The notes: a model not told the origin generated them from the letters alone. 64,000 nt of DNA from Desulfotomaculum sp. (GCA_016841675.1 JAENYQ010000003.1:1-64000); one strand, 5' to 3'. Counted from the first letter of the stretch, positions 33,801 through 42,736 are shown. Numbers and translations: made by a program.

Positions 33801-35702
33801 ATGAAATCCAAAGACCCGGCAGTTAACCGGTTAATTAACGTGGCAAGGGACAGGGGCGTGGAAACAGTCTGGGATCGCTTGGCGGCGCAACAGCCCCAGT
33901 GTGGATTTGGTGAACTGGGGGTGTGCTGCCGCAACTGCGCCCAGGGGCCCTGCCGCATTAATCCTTTTGGTGACGGGCCGCAGCGGGGAGTTTGTGGTGC
34001 CGATGCGCATACTATTGTAGCCCGGAACCTGGTGCGGGCCATTGCGGCGGGCTGTGCCGCCCATTCGGGACATGCCAAACATCTGGCCCATGCACTGCAA
34101 AAGGGTCTTTCCGGTAAAGCCCCTGCTTATGGGGTCAAAGACGAGGGTAAACTGCGGGCGTTGGCGGCCCGTCTAGGACTGGATGCTGAAAAAACAACCG
34201 GTGAATTGACCCGTGATGTACTGGATACTGCACTGGCGCAGTTTGCCGAGGGGGAAGGGCCAATGGTCTGGGCCACTGCGGTGATGACCGAAGGCCGCAC
34301 CCAAAGACTGGCTAAATTGGGCGCATTGCCCACCGGAATAGAAAATACCGTGACCGAAATGATGCACCGAACCCACCTGGGGGTGGATGCCGACCCGGTA
34401 AACCTCCTGTTGGGTGGGGTAACCTGCTCGGTGGCTGATATGGCGGGCAGCCATATGGCCACCGACCTGGCCGATATCATGTTCGGCACCCCCAGGCCTG
34501 TGGTTTCCGAGGCCAACTTAGGCGTGATGAATGAAAACATGGTCAATATAGCTCTGCACGGTCACAACCCGGTGGTCAGTGACGTGCTGGTGCAGGTGGC
34601 CCGGGAAATGGAAGAGCAGGCCAAAGCGGTTGGGGCAGAAGGTATTAACTTACTAGGTGTTTGCTGCACCGGCAGCGAAGTGCTGATGCGCCATGGTATT
34701 CCGTCCATTACCCATTCCATTTCCCAAGAACTGCCCCTGCTTACCGGCGCGCTGGATGCTATGGTGGTTGATTACCAGTGTGTTTACCCGTCCTTGGCCG
34801 GGGTGGCCCAGTGCTGCAGTACGCCCCTGATTACCACCATGGATATAGCCAAGATACCTGGTGCAACGCACATTGGCGTCAGGGAAGAGGAGGCCCGGGA
34901 AAAAGCCCGCGAAATTATAACCAAGGCACTGGAGGCCTATCAAAGTAGACTGGGCAGACCGGTTAACATTCCGCAGTATAAAAGCAAGGTAGTAGCCGGT
35001 TTTTCCGTTGAAGCGGTGGTGCAGGCACTGGCAGCGGTAAATGCGGATGACCCGCTTAAACCGCTTGTAGATAGCATCGTAAGTGGCAGCATCCAGGGTG
35101 TGGTTTTGATGGCCGGATGTAATAATGTCAAGGTGCCCCAAGATCATAACTTCTTGACTATTGCCCGAGAACTGGTGGCCCGGGACGTGCTAATACTGGC
35201 CACGGGCTGTGGGGCCGGAGCTTACGCCCGTCACGGGATGCTGACACCAGAGGCCGTGGGTGAGTTTGCCGGGCCGGGGCTTAAAGCGGTACTAACCGCC
35301 GTTGGCGAGGCTGCGGGCTTGGGCGGTCCGCTGCCTCTCATACTGCATTTGGGGTCCTGCGTGGATAACAGTCGGGCGGTGGACCTGGCGGTGGCTGTGG
35401 CTAATAAACTGGGAGTGGATGTAGATAAATTGCCGGTGGCGGCCTCTGCTCCCGAATTTAAAACCGAAAAAGCGGTGGCTATCGGTACTTACGCGGTGGC
35501 CCTGGGGATGCCGGTACACTTGGGTGTTGTTCCGCCCGTGCTGGGCAGCGCTCAGGTAACTTCGCTGCTGACAGCAGGAATCAAAAACCTTCTCGGCGGT
35601 TATTTCATCGTGGAGACAGACCCTGTGGCAAGCGCCCGACTTATATTCGAGGCGCTGCAGGAACGGCGTCAGGGTCTCGAGCTGCCCACCAGGGCCTGGT
35701 AA
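33801..35702 (+). CDS. cooS: Anaerobic Ni-CO dehydrogenase catalytic subunit
   Basis: Interconverts CO and CO2 at a Ni-Fe-S C-cluster; 633 residues, the usual size. N-terminal cysteines C34 and C42 (D-cluster, Cx7C) and C43, C46, C51, C65 (B-cluster) lie in QCGFGELGVCCRNCAQGPCR. C-cluster ligands appear downstream: GVCCTGSEVL, MAGCNNVKVPQDHN, LATGCGAGAYARHGM and LHLGSCVDNSRAV; SGHAKHLAHAL holds His residues of the active-site proton network. The start is ATG at 33801 after AAAGGAGG; the longer frame to 33756 has no site. No acetyl-CoA synthase or cooC maturation gene is in the window, so it is a stand-alone CODH. Confidence 0.95.
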   Translation: MKSKDPAVNRLINVARDRGVETVWDRLAAQQPQCGFGELGVCCRNCAQGPCRINPFGDGPQRGVCGADAHTIVARNLVRAIAAGCAAHSGHAKHLAHALQKGLSGKAPAYGVKDEGKLRALAARLGLDAEKTTGELTRDVLDTALAQFAEGEGPMVWATAVMTEGRTQRLAKLGALPTGIENTVTEMMHRTHLGVDADPVNLLLGGVTCSVADMAGSHMATDLADIMFGTPRPVVSEANLGVMNENMVNIALHGHNPVVSDVLVQVAREMEEQAKAVGAEGINLLGVCCTGSEVLMRHGIPSITHSISQELPLLTGALDAMVVDYQCVYPSLAGVAQCCSTPLITTMDIAKIPGATHIGVREEEAREKAREIITKALEAYQSRLGRPVNIPQYKSKVVAGFSVEAVVQALAAVNADDPLKPLVDSIVSGSIQGVVLMAGCNNVKVPQDHNFLTIARELVARDVLILATGCGAGAYARHGMLTPEAVGEFAGPGLKAVLTAVGEAAGLGGPLPLILHLGSCVDNSRAVDLAVAVANKLGVDVDKLPVAASAPEFKTEKAVAIGTYAVALGMPVHLGVVPPVLGSAQVTSLLTAGIKNLLGGYFIVETDPVASARLIFEALQERRQGLELPTRAW

Positions 35703-35717
35703 AGGGGGACTGTAGAG

Positions 35718-36215
35718 GTGAACAATGAAATCTTAATGCGGTACGAACGCTGCCTAGGATGTCGTTCATGCGAATTGGCCTGCGCGGCGGCCCACAGCAA
35801 GGCGGGCAGCGTTATTGGCGCTATACTGGCTGGAGAAAAGCCGGCCAATAGAATTTTCGTTAGCCAGGCCGGGGACAAAAAAGTGCCTCTTAACTGCCGT
35901 CATTGTGAGGACGCCCCTTGTATTGATGCCTGTATCACCGGTGCCATGCACCGTGAACCATCGGGTGTCGTTACCAACGAGGGCGGCACAAGCCGCTGCA
36001 CCGGTTGTTGGATGTGCGTAATGGTCTGTCCCTACGGGGTAATTCGCAGCGATCTGTTCCAACGCCGGGCGGTCAAGTGCGACCGAGCCTGCTTGGATGA
36101 AGGAGGCATTCCCGCTTGTGTGCGGTCCTGTCCCACCGGTGCGCTGGTGCTGGCCCCGGTGGCAGAGGGCAGCGGCACCCGACGCAAAGAGTTTTTAATT
36201 CAGTCAATTGGTTAA
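35718..36215 (+). CDS. cooF: CooF-type four-cluster ferredoxin
   Basis: 165-residue electron carrier for CooS. Cys motifs for four [4Fe-4S] clusters: CLGCRSCELAC, CRHCEDAPCIDAC, CTGCWMCVMVCPYG and CDRACLDEGGIPACVRSCP. The GTG start at 35718 is 15 bp after the cooS stop, with AGGGGGA eight bases upstream. It probably takes electrons from the D-cluster of CooS and hands them to the FNOR flavoprotein. Confidence 0.93.
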   Translation: MNNEILMRYERCLGCRSCELACAAAHSKAGSVIGAILAGEKPANRIFVSQAGDKKVPLNCRHCEDAPCIDACITGAMHREPSGVVTNEGGTSRCTGCWMCVMVCPYGVIRSDLFQRRAVKCDRACLDEGGIPACVRSCPTGALVLAPVAEGSGTRRKEFLIQSIG

Positions 36216-36231
36216 GAAGGTAAGGAAAGGT

Positions 36232-36296
36232 AAAAAGGGGACAGGCTACTTTTTAAAGAAGGTAAGAGAAGGTAAAAAGTAGCCTGTCCCCTTTTT
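36232..36296. repeat. GGGGACAGG-type palindrome after cooF
   Basis: Perfect 24-bp arms, beginning AAAAAGGGGACAGGCTACTT and ending in TTTTT, around a purine-rich 17-base loop. It can also terminate cooF transcription (GTCCCCTTTTTTT). Arms share GGGGACAGGC with 3181 and 7747. Confidence 0.85.
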
Positions 36297-36301
36297 TTGT
36301 T

Positions 36302-36475
36302 TTACTCAGTTGTTGCTTTAACGGCGGGCCGAAACATGTCGAGAACGCCAAGCAAAATATGCGCAAGGCCGAACCCCATGATGCCGGCACCCCAAAGGTC
36401 ACCTACATACCACCCGATTAGGGTAACAATGACACCCAAACCGGCGACGATATAACTAGTAGTATTGCGTTGCAA
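36302..36475 (-). CDS. Small two-helix membrane protein (57 aa)
   Basis: TTG start at 36475 behind AGGAGGCGG; stop TAA at 36302. The peptide begins MQRNTTSYIVAGLGVIVTLI and ends MFRPAVKATTE, with two hydrophobic segments (YIVAGLGVIVTLIGWYVG and IMGFGLAHILLGVLDMF). Family not recognised. The strong ribosome site and clean transmembrane pattern support it as a gene; convergent with cooF. Confidence 0.7.
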   Translation of the reverse strand: MQRNTTSYIVAGLGVIVTLIGWYVGDLWGAGIMGFGLAHILLGVLDMFRPAVKATTE

Positions 36476-36591
36476 TCAAACCGCCTCCTGTTTATTTACT
36501 AGGTTTTTAATATTTTTACCACTTCCTGGGTATTCTATTCAAAATAAATTAAATTAAATTAAATAAAAAAAGTCCGGTGGCTAACGAAACC

Positions 36592-36732
36592 ACTGAAAAA
36601 GTCTAGGTAGAGTCCGTATCATTCTGATGAAATGAAATGAGATGAAGAATCCCTGGGCCCTTAAATAATCAGACTCTTCGCTGCGCTCAGAATGAAACTT
36701 GGCTATTTGCCATAATAATTGACTTTTTCAGT
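36592..36732. repeat. Nested inverted repeat of the GTCAT/ATGAC class
   Basis: Outer arms ACTGAAAAAGTC (36592) and GACTTTTTCAGT (36721) are perfect; inside, ATCATTCTGA and TCAGAATGA pair, with CTTCGCTGCGCTCAGAATGA as the typical end. GTCCGGTGGCTAACG and its near-inverse lie just outside. No gene in 36476-36784. Confidence 0.6.
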
Positions 36733-36784
36733 ACCTTCGTGGCTAACCGGACGGTTTTCGCAGGTGAATACTTATTTTTAAATT

Positions 36785-37030
36785 TTAGGAGATTTTCTGC
36801 AGGTTCTCTTGCTGCTTTTGACGCTTATTCTGTAATTCTTCTCCATAGTCAGTGGCTATTAAATACAAATTAACCCATAAATCATGCTCATTATGCTTGC
36901 CCTCTAACTCAGTAGCCAGGATTTTAAATTTTTTGTTTACCCTGTCTTTAAAGGAAGAGAACTCAATCAGCAGGTCCACAACCTCGCGTTGATTATATGA
37001 TGCCCCGTCTTTAATGGTTTTAACGGCCAC
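36785..37030 (-). CDS. Hypothetical helical protein (81 aa)
   Basis: Charged, helix-rich cytoplasmic protein with YNQREVVDLLIEFSSFKDRV and LATELEGKHNEHDLW. GTG start at 37030 with a G-rich stretch upstream. Family not recognised. Its position beside a coat-like gene hints at sporulation, but that is inference only. Confidence 0.55.
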   Translation of the reverse strand: MAVKTIKDGASYNQREVVDLLIEFSSFKDRVNKKFKILATELEGKHNEHDLWVNLYLIATDYGEELQNKRQKQQENLQKIS

Positions 37031-37137
37031 GCCCTTTCACCCCCCGCTTGCAATAGGAATTTACCATATTATAAACCAAATGGAATATAATGTTAAGAAA
37101 AATAATTGTCTATTAATAAGGTTTTAAAAGGAAAAAA

Positions 37138-37162
37138 GAGAGGCCTCTTATTGCAGCCTCTC
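37138..37162 (-). terminator. Terminator of the Gln-rich spore-type protein gene
   Basis: GAGAGGC / GCCTCTC with an 11-base loop, followed on the minus strand by CTCTTTTTTCC-type T-rich sequence. Confidence 0.75.
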
Positions 37163-37190
37163 AAATTAATATGAAATTGGGTCAACTTGA

Positions 37191-37868
37191 TTAGAACGTG
37201 GAATTGTATGTTGACAGCCCGAACTGGCTGCCCTGGTTGGACATGTTTTGATTCATCCGATTGGCCATGGCTTGCTGCGCTTGCTGGCTGATGAGCTGAT
37301 TTTGGGCAAAGCTCTGGTTGGCGGTGTTCTGGTTTTGCAGTTGATTTGGGAACTGGTTATAGCCCTGGTTGCCGCTGAATTGGCTTTGTGATGCATAACC
37401 GGAGCTGGCTGTACCCGGGTTGGAGTAGGTTTGTGCAAATCCGCCAATACTGGGTGATTGGTATCGCTGTTGTTGTAAAGGAGTGGCTGAAGTGTAGTTA
37501 GGTTGATAATGTTGTTGAGTTCCCATCATGCCTGTCTGGCCAGTGGTGAACTGGGAGCCGAAAGTAGTGGGCTGTTGGGCATACCCGCCGGCATAACTGG
37601 TGCCAAACTGATTGCCGCCCTGGCTCATGCTCTGAGTTACTTGCTGGGCTGCGCCGCTGACAAGATTCAAGTCATTGTTGATCTGGTTGCAGACCTGTTG
37701 AATGCGCTGCAGTTGCTGACTGGCGTTAACTTCGTGCTGATGCAATTGCTGTAACTGAGATGCGTTGTTTTGCTCGAACTGCTGTAGTTGGGAGGTCATC
37801 TGGGAGATGTTGTTAATCTCCTGGCGCATTCTTTGGATTTGTTGTTGCAGTTGATAGATTTGATCCAT
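37191..37868 (-). CDS. Gln/Asn-rich coiled-coil protein, probably spore-associated
   Basis: 225 residues. Residues 1-75 form a heptad-like helix (MDQIYQLQQQIQRMRQEINN, LQQFEQNNASQLQQLHQHEV); the rest is low-complexity Gln/Asn/Ser/Gly/Tyr (e.g. GNQFGTSYAGGYAQQPTTFG). Composition resembles the middle of the CotF-like protein at 15806, and such Gln-rich proteins are common in spore coats. The start is ATG at 37868 behind GGGGG; the longer frame to 38012 lacks a site. Function unproven. Confidence 0.65.
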   Translation of the reverse strand: MDQIYQLQQQIQRMRQEINNISQMTSQLQQFEQNNASQLQQLHQHEVNASQQLQRIQQVCNQINNDLNLVSGAAQQVTQSMSQGGNQFGTSYAGGYAQQPTTFGSQFTTGQTGMMGTQQHYQPNYTSATPLQQQRYQSPSIGGFAQTYSNPGTASSGYASQSQFSGNQGYNQFPNQLQNQNTANQSFAQNQLISQQAQQAMANRMNQNMSNQGSQFGLSTYNSTF

Positions 37869-37983
37869 AAAGTAACCCCCTTGGAATAGTTTTGTTTTTA
37901 CATCCACGTATATTATGTTCCAAGTGAGGCTTAATATTAGTGGCATTTCATGGCAATTAAGCCTTCGTTCCCTTGTGCTAGGC

Positions 37984-39570
37984 TTACTGCATAGCCTCCT
38001 TTTTAACTCCACCCAGCGTATGCCACCCCGTGGGACTGAATGCGAAACCGGTTATGTCTGGTGCAGTGGCGGCGTGATAAAGACTATGGCCCAACACCAC
38101 CCAAGGAGTGTCTTTGTTCAGTATCTCCTGCGCCTGGGCGTATAATTCACGGCGAATTTCCATATCTGTAGTGTTCCGTCCACTGACCATTATTGTCTCC
38201 AATTGGGTGTTGTGGTAATGGGTTATATTTTGACCATGTTCAATTTGATCTGGGGCCAGCAGGGTATACAAAAAATTGTCCGGGTCTCCGTTATCACTAA
38301 TCCAACCGTACAAGAAAGCGTCGCCTTCCCGCCGCTGTAGAGCTTCCTTGAACTGATCCCAGGGGTATGCCCGTACATTGATAGTAATCCCTGCCTGGGC
38401 TGCTGACCGGGTCAGTGCTTCAGCCAATTCTTTGCCGCCACCGGGGGTGTATGGCCGGGGGTCAGAGTAGGTAATCAGCGTGAAAGACAATCCATCTTTG
38501 TGACCGGCATCATTCAACAACCGGGTTGCCTCAGCCGGGTCATAGCCGGGTCGGTCAGTTAACTCGCTACCAATAACACCGGGCGGAAGATGTCCGACTG
38601 CCGGCTGGGCCTGCTGTAATCCCTGGTGCTTGTACGCCTCTTTAATATCGATGGCCTGGGCCACCGCTTTACGCACCCCGGCGCGGTCAAACGGTGCCCG
38701 TTCGGTGTAAAAGCCGAGGTAGCATATGTCGAGGCCGGTGGTTCTGAATACCGGGTAACCCTGAAAACGAACCTTGGCAGCGTCATCAAAGGTCAGGTCC
38801 AGTGCAATATCGGACTGCCCATGCAAAAGCATTTCTGATTGCAGCAATGAATCGGTAACGGTTAAAAAAACTATCTCTTGTATCCCGGGTGTCGTTGCCC
38901 AGTAATGCGGGTTGGCGCGAAGTAATATTCCATTGTCTATTTCCCCGGCCAAAATATAAGGACCGGTCCCCGGCGGTGGCACAGAAGTTTCTTCGGCATT
39001 GTCACGTGCCGGGCCAACTACTGGTGCAGCCATTGGCATAGCTAGGTTGTTTAAAAAAGGAGCGTAAGGGTATTTTAAATGAAACTGGACGGTGTAATTA
39101 TCCACCGCCTCGATTTTTTGCACGGGAGCGTAAACAAAATCGGCATAGCTGGTTTGATTCTTTTTGGACTCTATTTGCCTTTTTATACTGGACTCCACCG
39201 ACCCGGCGTCCAGTGGCGTTCCATCTTGGAATAGGACATTTCGACGCAGGTTAAATGTCCATACTTTAGCGTCTTCGGATACTTCCCAGGAACTGGCCAG
39301 GCATGGTTCCACTTGGACTGTGCCAGGTTTAAACCGTACCAGCCCTTCGTATATATTGGATGTAACTCGCAGCGACCCAGTGTCTGATGCCAGAGTCGGA
39401 TCTAGGCTCTTAACGGCATATTTCTGGGTAACCACAAGCCGGTTGGATGATATTTCAGCATCAACCGCAGTACTTAAGCTGTTCTCCTCCCGTTGTTTTT
39501 CCTGGCTTAAAACTAGAAACGCTGCCAGACACAGAATAATAACAAAAAAAATATTAAACTTTTTTTCCAT
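37984..39570 (-). CDS. Family 5 solute-binding protein (peptide/nickel type)
   Basis: Extracytoplasmic binding protein of the DppA/OppA/NikA family; 528 residues. The N-terminus is a hydrophobic signal or anchor (FNIFFVIILCLAAFLVLSQ) with a Cys inside the helix but no clean lipobox. Family landmarks: YAVKSLDPTLASDTGSLRVT, SNIYEGLVRF, VWTFNLRRNVLFQDGTPLDA and PYAPFLNNLAMP. The start is ATG at 39570, with GGAGG eight bases upstream. No permease or ATPase genes adjoin, so it is an orphan that may use a transporter elsewhere. Ligand unknown. Confidence 0.85.
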   Translation of the reverse strand: MEKKFNIFFVIILCLAAFLVLSQEKQREENSLSTAVDAEISSNRLVVTQKYAVKSLDPTLASDTGSLRVTSNIYEGLVRFKPGTVQVEPCLASSWEVSEDAKVWTFNLRRNVLFQDGTPLDAGSVESSIKRQIESKKNQTSYADFVYAPVQKIEAVDNYTVQFHLKYPYAPFLNNLAMPMAAPVVGPARDNAEETSVPPPGTGPYILAGEIDNGILLRANPHYWATTPGIQEIVFLTVTDSLLQSEMLLHGQSDIALDLTFDDAAKVRFQGYPVFRTTGLDICYLGFYTERAPFDRAGVRKAVAQAIDIKEAYKHQGLQQAQPAVGHLPPGVIGSELTDRPGYDPAEATRLLNDAGHKDGLSFTLITYSDPRPYTPGGGKELAEALTRSAAQAGITINVRAYPWDQFKEALQRREGDAFLYGWISDNGDPDNFLYTLLAPDQIEHGQNITHYHNTQLETIMVSGRNTTDMEIRRELYAQAQEILNKDTPWVVLGHSLYHAATAPDITGFAFSPTGWHTLGGVKKEAMQ

Positions 39571-39769
39571 CAACTTAACCTCCGCTGCTTAATTGTCTTA
39601 CGTTATATCCATATTAAACATTTAATGAAAATATAAGTTATTTCTTCGCTCAAAAGCAAATTCCTTTGTAAAACAGGGCAAGAATAGAAAGTTTAATAAA
39701 ATGGTACTAGTGTAGCGGAGATTTAACTGGTAGCATGGGTGATATTAGGATTTCACAGGAGGTTATGGG

Positions 39770-40627
39770 ATGCAGATTAAATTTGGTCCGGCGGGGAACT
39801 CGGATTCTTTTTACCAAGCAGGGCACAAATCTTCTCTGGATATGCCGCGCTGGCTGGAGGGGATGGGGCTTACTGCTTATGAGTACCAGTGCGTACGCGG
39901 GGTGCATCTTAAAAAAGAAACGGCTGGTAAATTGGGGGAAGCAGCTCGCCAGCACCATGTGGCACTAAGTATTCACGGACCTTATTACATTAGCCTTACT
40001 GCTACAGATCCGGGGATAAAGGAAAAAACACAAAAACATTTTATTGATGTTCTGCGGGCAGCTCATTGGATGGGTGCACGTACGGTGGTTTTTCACCCCG
40101 GAGGCGGTGCAGGGGAAGATCGTGTCGCCACGTTGAAACAAGTCCGTAGCCGGCTGGCCGAACTGCTGGATATAGCCGCTGACCAGGGTTTTGGTGATAT
40201 ACCGGTGGCGCCGGAAACCATGGGAAAGGCGTCGATACTAGGTAACCTGGATGAGGTGCTGGAGCTATGTACGCTGGGGGAAAATGTTATACCAGCCATT
40301 GACTTCGGGCACTTACACGCAGCCGGAGCAGGAGCCCTAAGGGATGAAGAACATTTCGCCGCCGTGCTGGATCGGATAGATGAGGTGCTGGGCGCCGCAG
40401 CGCTGCAAAAACTCCATATCCATTTTAGTCCCATAGAGTTTACTGGGGCTGGGGAGCGACGTCACCGGACCACGTTGGACGATGGTTACGGCCCTGACTT
40501 TGCCTTACTAGCTCGGCAGATTGTGCAGCGGGGTATGACACCCACTGTTATATGTGAGTCCAGCGGACGGCAGGCCGAGGACGCGGTGCATTTCAAACGT
40601 ATATATGAGGCAGCGGTTGGCCAGTAG
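39770..40627 (+). CDS. Endonuclease IV-like TIM-barrel protein
   Basis: 285 residues with the metal-binding fold of AP endonuclease IV / xylose isomerase-like proteins: LSIHGPYYISLTATDP, VVFHPGGGAGEDR, VAPETMGKASILG, AIDFGHLHAAGAG, LHIHFSPIEF and VICESSGRQAEDA. These His/Glu/Asp residues match the three-metal site of Nfo, so incision at abasic DNA sites is likely but not certain for this divergent branch. GGAGG lies seven bases before the ATG. Followed by a bidirectional terminator. Confidence 0.8.
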   Translation: MQIKFGPAGNSDSFYQAGHKSSLDMPRWLEGMGLTAYEYQCVRGVHLKKETAGKLGEAARQHHVALSIHGPYYISLTATDPGIKEKTQKHFIDVLRAAHWMGARTVVFHPGGGAGEDRVATLKQVRSRLAELLDIAADQGFGDIPVAPETMGKASILGNLDEVLELCTLGENVIPAIDFGHLHAAGAGALRDEEHFAAVLDRIDEVLGAAALQKLHIHFSPIEFTGAGERRHRTTLDDGYGPDFALLARQIVQRGMTPTVICESSGRQAEDAVHFKRIYEAAVGQ

Positions 40628-40640
40628 TGTTTAAATATAT

Positions 40641-40684
40641 AAAAAGTGAGTGCCTTGGTGTGATCAAAAAGGCACTCACTTTTT
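40641..40684. terminator. Bidirectional terminator
   Basis: AAAAAGTGAGTGCC / GGCACTCACTTTTT, perfect 14-bp stem with A-run and T-run, between two convergent genes. Confidence 0.9.
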
Positions 40685-40701
40685 ATAAAATTTGTTTCGT
40701 T

Positions 40702-41187
40702 TTATTTTTTAGTTTGGTGTACTTCTACATCTTGGGCACCGAGATTTTTGAGTGTACCCTCAGCGTCGTTGATCTTCTGGTCATCTGCATGAACAGAAAC
40801 CAGCACCCGGCCTTCTTTTATCTTACCCTCGTAGTAATTGCTCCGGTCACTGGGAATGCCCCAGTCGATCAGACCACCGGCAATTCCCCCGGTGGCGGCC
40901 CCGGAAAGCATCCCGGCAATGGGCCCGGCAGCAATCAGCGGCCCGATTCCAGGTATGGCCAGCGCCCCGGCCCCTACTGCCAGCCCGGCCAGCCCGCCGA
41001 TTACTCCCCCTGTTGTAGTGCCTCCGGTGAGATTATTGCCCCGGCCTATGCCGCCTTGATCTTGCCCCTTGTTTTCGCTATCCCGCGCCAGGATAGAGAT
41101 CTCTTTTTCAAAGCCCTTTTTGCGTAGTTCATCCACTGCTCGTTCCGCCTGTTGACGGTCAGTAAAGGTACTTAGTACCGTTTTCAT
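40702..41187 (-). CDS. YflT-type general stress protein with glycine-zipper segment
   Basis: 161 residues. The N-terminal 40 residues match the heat-induced stress protein fold (TVLSTFTDRQQAERAVDELR, FEKEISILARD); the middle is a Gly/Ala hydrophobic hairpin (VIGGLAGLAVGAGALAIPGI, AGMLSGAATGGIAGGLIDW); the C-terminal part KEGRVLVSVHADDQKINDAE resembles the second half of the domain. GGGGG lies before the ATG. Probably membrane-associated; role in stress inferred from family. Confidence 0.75.
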   Translation of the reverse strand: MKTVLSTFTDRQQAERAVDELRKKGFEKEISILARDSENKGQDQGGIGRGNNLTGGTTTGGVIGGLAGLAVGAGALAIPGIGPLIAAGPIAGMLSGAATGGIAGGLIDWGIPSDRSNYYEGKIKEGRVLVSVHADDQKINDAEGTLKNLGAQDVEVHQTKK

Positions 41188-41298
41188 TGGTTAATTCCCC
41201 CTTCATAGGTTGTTATTCCTTAATCTGTCTCGATGCGCGCTCTCCTATACGCAGTATGTTCAATCCTTAAAAAAATTTGTTTATTTTAGGGTAAGTTT

Positions 41299-41307
41299 TG
41301 ATATAAT
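41299..41307 (+). promoter_or_regulatory. Extended -10 promoter of the polyamine operon
   Basis: TGATATAAT, a perfect extended -10 (TGnTATAAT), 46 bp before the arginine decarboxylase start. The -35 region (TTGTTT near 41277) is weak. Confidence 0.55.
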
Positions 41308-41353
41308 AGGGTTTGTTGTTTTAAAAAAATAATATTTGGAAGGGGTTTTAAAA

Positions 41354-41812
41354 ATGTTGGCTACCCCCAAAAAGTTCTTTCTTACGGCAGCGGCGGCAGA
41401 AGGCTACAGTGAACTGACGGCTTTTGACAACGCGCTTTTGGCCGGCCGGATTGGCAACATTAACCTAATTCGGGTTACCAGCATTCTGCCTCCCAGCGCG
41501 GAATACGACCCAGACCTGCAGATCCCTCCGGGTTCACTGGTGCCAACGGCATACGGTTATATATATAGTGACGTCCCCGGCGAACTCATATCCGCGGCGG
41601 TGGGGATAGGATTTTCTGCCGATACTTTCGGCGTGATTATGGAAACTGCCGGTTATTGCAGTAAGGACGAAGCAACAGATAAGATAGAATCTATGCTTCG
41701 GGAGGCTTTCGCATCGCGGGGTATGGAATTAAAAGAAATTAAAACGGCGGCAGTGGAACACCGGGTAGAAAAAGTAGGCTGCGCTCTGGCGGCCGTTCCC
41801 ATGTTTTACTAA
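41354..41812 (+). CDS. Pyruvoyl-dependent arginine decarboxylase
   Basis: Converts arginine to agmatine, the first step of polyamine synthesis here. 152 residues, the size of archaeal/bacterial PvlArgDC. The pro-enzyme self-cleaves before the Ser in IRVTSILPPSAEYD, turning that Ser into the pyruvoyl group; GSLVPTAYGYIYSDVPGE and GFSADTFGVIMETAGY complete the active site, with the conserved Glu in VIMETAG. The start is ATG at 41354 with GGAAGGGG upstream; the TTG at 41336 precedes that site. First of three genes (decarboxylase, speE, speB). Confidence 0.9.
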   Translation: MLATPKKFFLTAAAAEGYSELTAFDNALLAGRIGNINLIRVTSILPPSAEYDPDLQIPPGSLVPTAYGYIYSDVPGELISAAVGIGFSADTFGVIMETAGYCSKDEATDKIESMLREAFASRGMELKEIKTAAVEHRVEKVGCALAAVPMFY

Positions 41813-41884
41813 TGTTTAACCCTGAACCGGTTTTAGATAAATTATCAGTTCGCGTTTATTTTATTTAAATAGGGAGTGATTCCG

Positions 41885-42715
41885 ATGGAGGTATGGTTCA
41901 CCGAAGACCAAACCAAGAACTTGCGCATTAGTATAAGGGTCAAAGAGGTACTGTTCAGTGGCGAGTCACTGTTTCAAAAGGTGCTAGTCATGGACACCTT
42001 TGAGTTTGGGCGGCTGTTGGCCCTGGATAACGTAATCCAAACCAATATCAAAGATGAGTTTGTATATCATGAGATGATTACCCATGTTGGACTGAATACC
42101 CACCCCAACCCTAAAAAAGTGCTGATTATCGGCGGTGGGGACGGTGGCGCCGTGCGGGAAATTGTAAAACACAAAGGTGTGGAACAGGTTGTCCACGTGG
42201 AAATCGACCAGATGGTCATTGATGTAGCCAAGAAATATTTCCCCGAGTTAAGTATCGGTTTTAAAGACCCCCGGGTGGAGATTTTGGTAGCGGACGGGAT
42301 TAAGCACGTCAAGGACCATAAAAACACCTACGACATGATTATTGTTGATTCCACCGATCCAATTGGACCTGCGGTAGGGTTATTTAGCAAGGAATTTTAC
42401 CGGGATGTCTTTGAGTCGCTAACTGAGGACGGGTTGTTCGTGGCTCAAACTGAAACGCCTTTCTTTTTCGAGAACGTAATTAAGGAAGTTATCGCCTCAG
42501 TTAGTGAGATTTTCCCCATTATGCGCCTTTTCCAAGCCGTAGTGCCTACCTATCCTGGCGGATACTGGGCTTTTACCATGGGTTCTAAAAAACATGACCC
42601 GTTATCTGTAGATATGGACAAACTTCCCGTTATGGACACTAAGTGGTACTCACCAGAAATTCATAAGAGTGCGTTTGTTCTTCAGCCTTTTGTCCAAGCG
42701 TTGCTGAAGGGGTAA
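41885..42715 (+). CDS. speE: Spermidine synthase
   Basis: Transfers aminopropyl from decarboxylated S-adenosylmethionine to putrescine. 276 residues: an N-terminal beta-strand domain (MEVWFTEDQTKNLRISIRVK), then the nucleotide-binding motif VLIIGGGDGGAVREIVKH, the acidic VHVEIDQMVIDVAKKYFP and the catalytic-loop DSTDPIGPAVGLF. The start is ATG at 41885 behind GGGAG. Between the decarboxylase and agmatinase genes. Confidence 0.93.
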   Translation: MEVWFTEDQTKNLRISIRVKEVLFSGESLFQKVLVMDTFEFGRLLALDNVIQTNIKDEFVYHEMITHVGLNTHPNPKKVLIIGGGDGGAVREIVKHKGVEQVVHVEIDQMVIDVAKKYFPELSIGFKDPRVEILVADGIKHVKDHKNTYDMIIVDSTDPIGPAVGLFSKEFYRDVFESLTEDGLFVAQTETPFFFENVIKEVIASVSEIFPIMRLFQAVVPTYPGGYWAFTMGSKKHDPLSVDMDKLPVMDTKWYSPEIHKSAFVLQPFVQALLKG

Positions 42716-42736
42716 AAACGTGGGGAGTTGTTTCTA

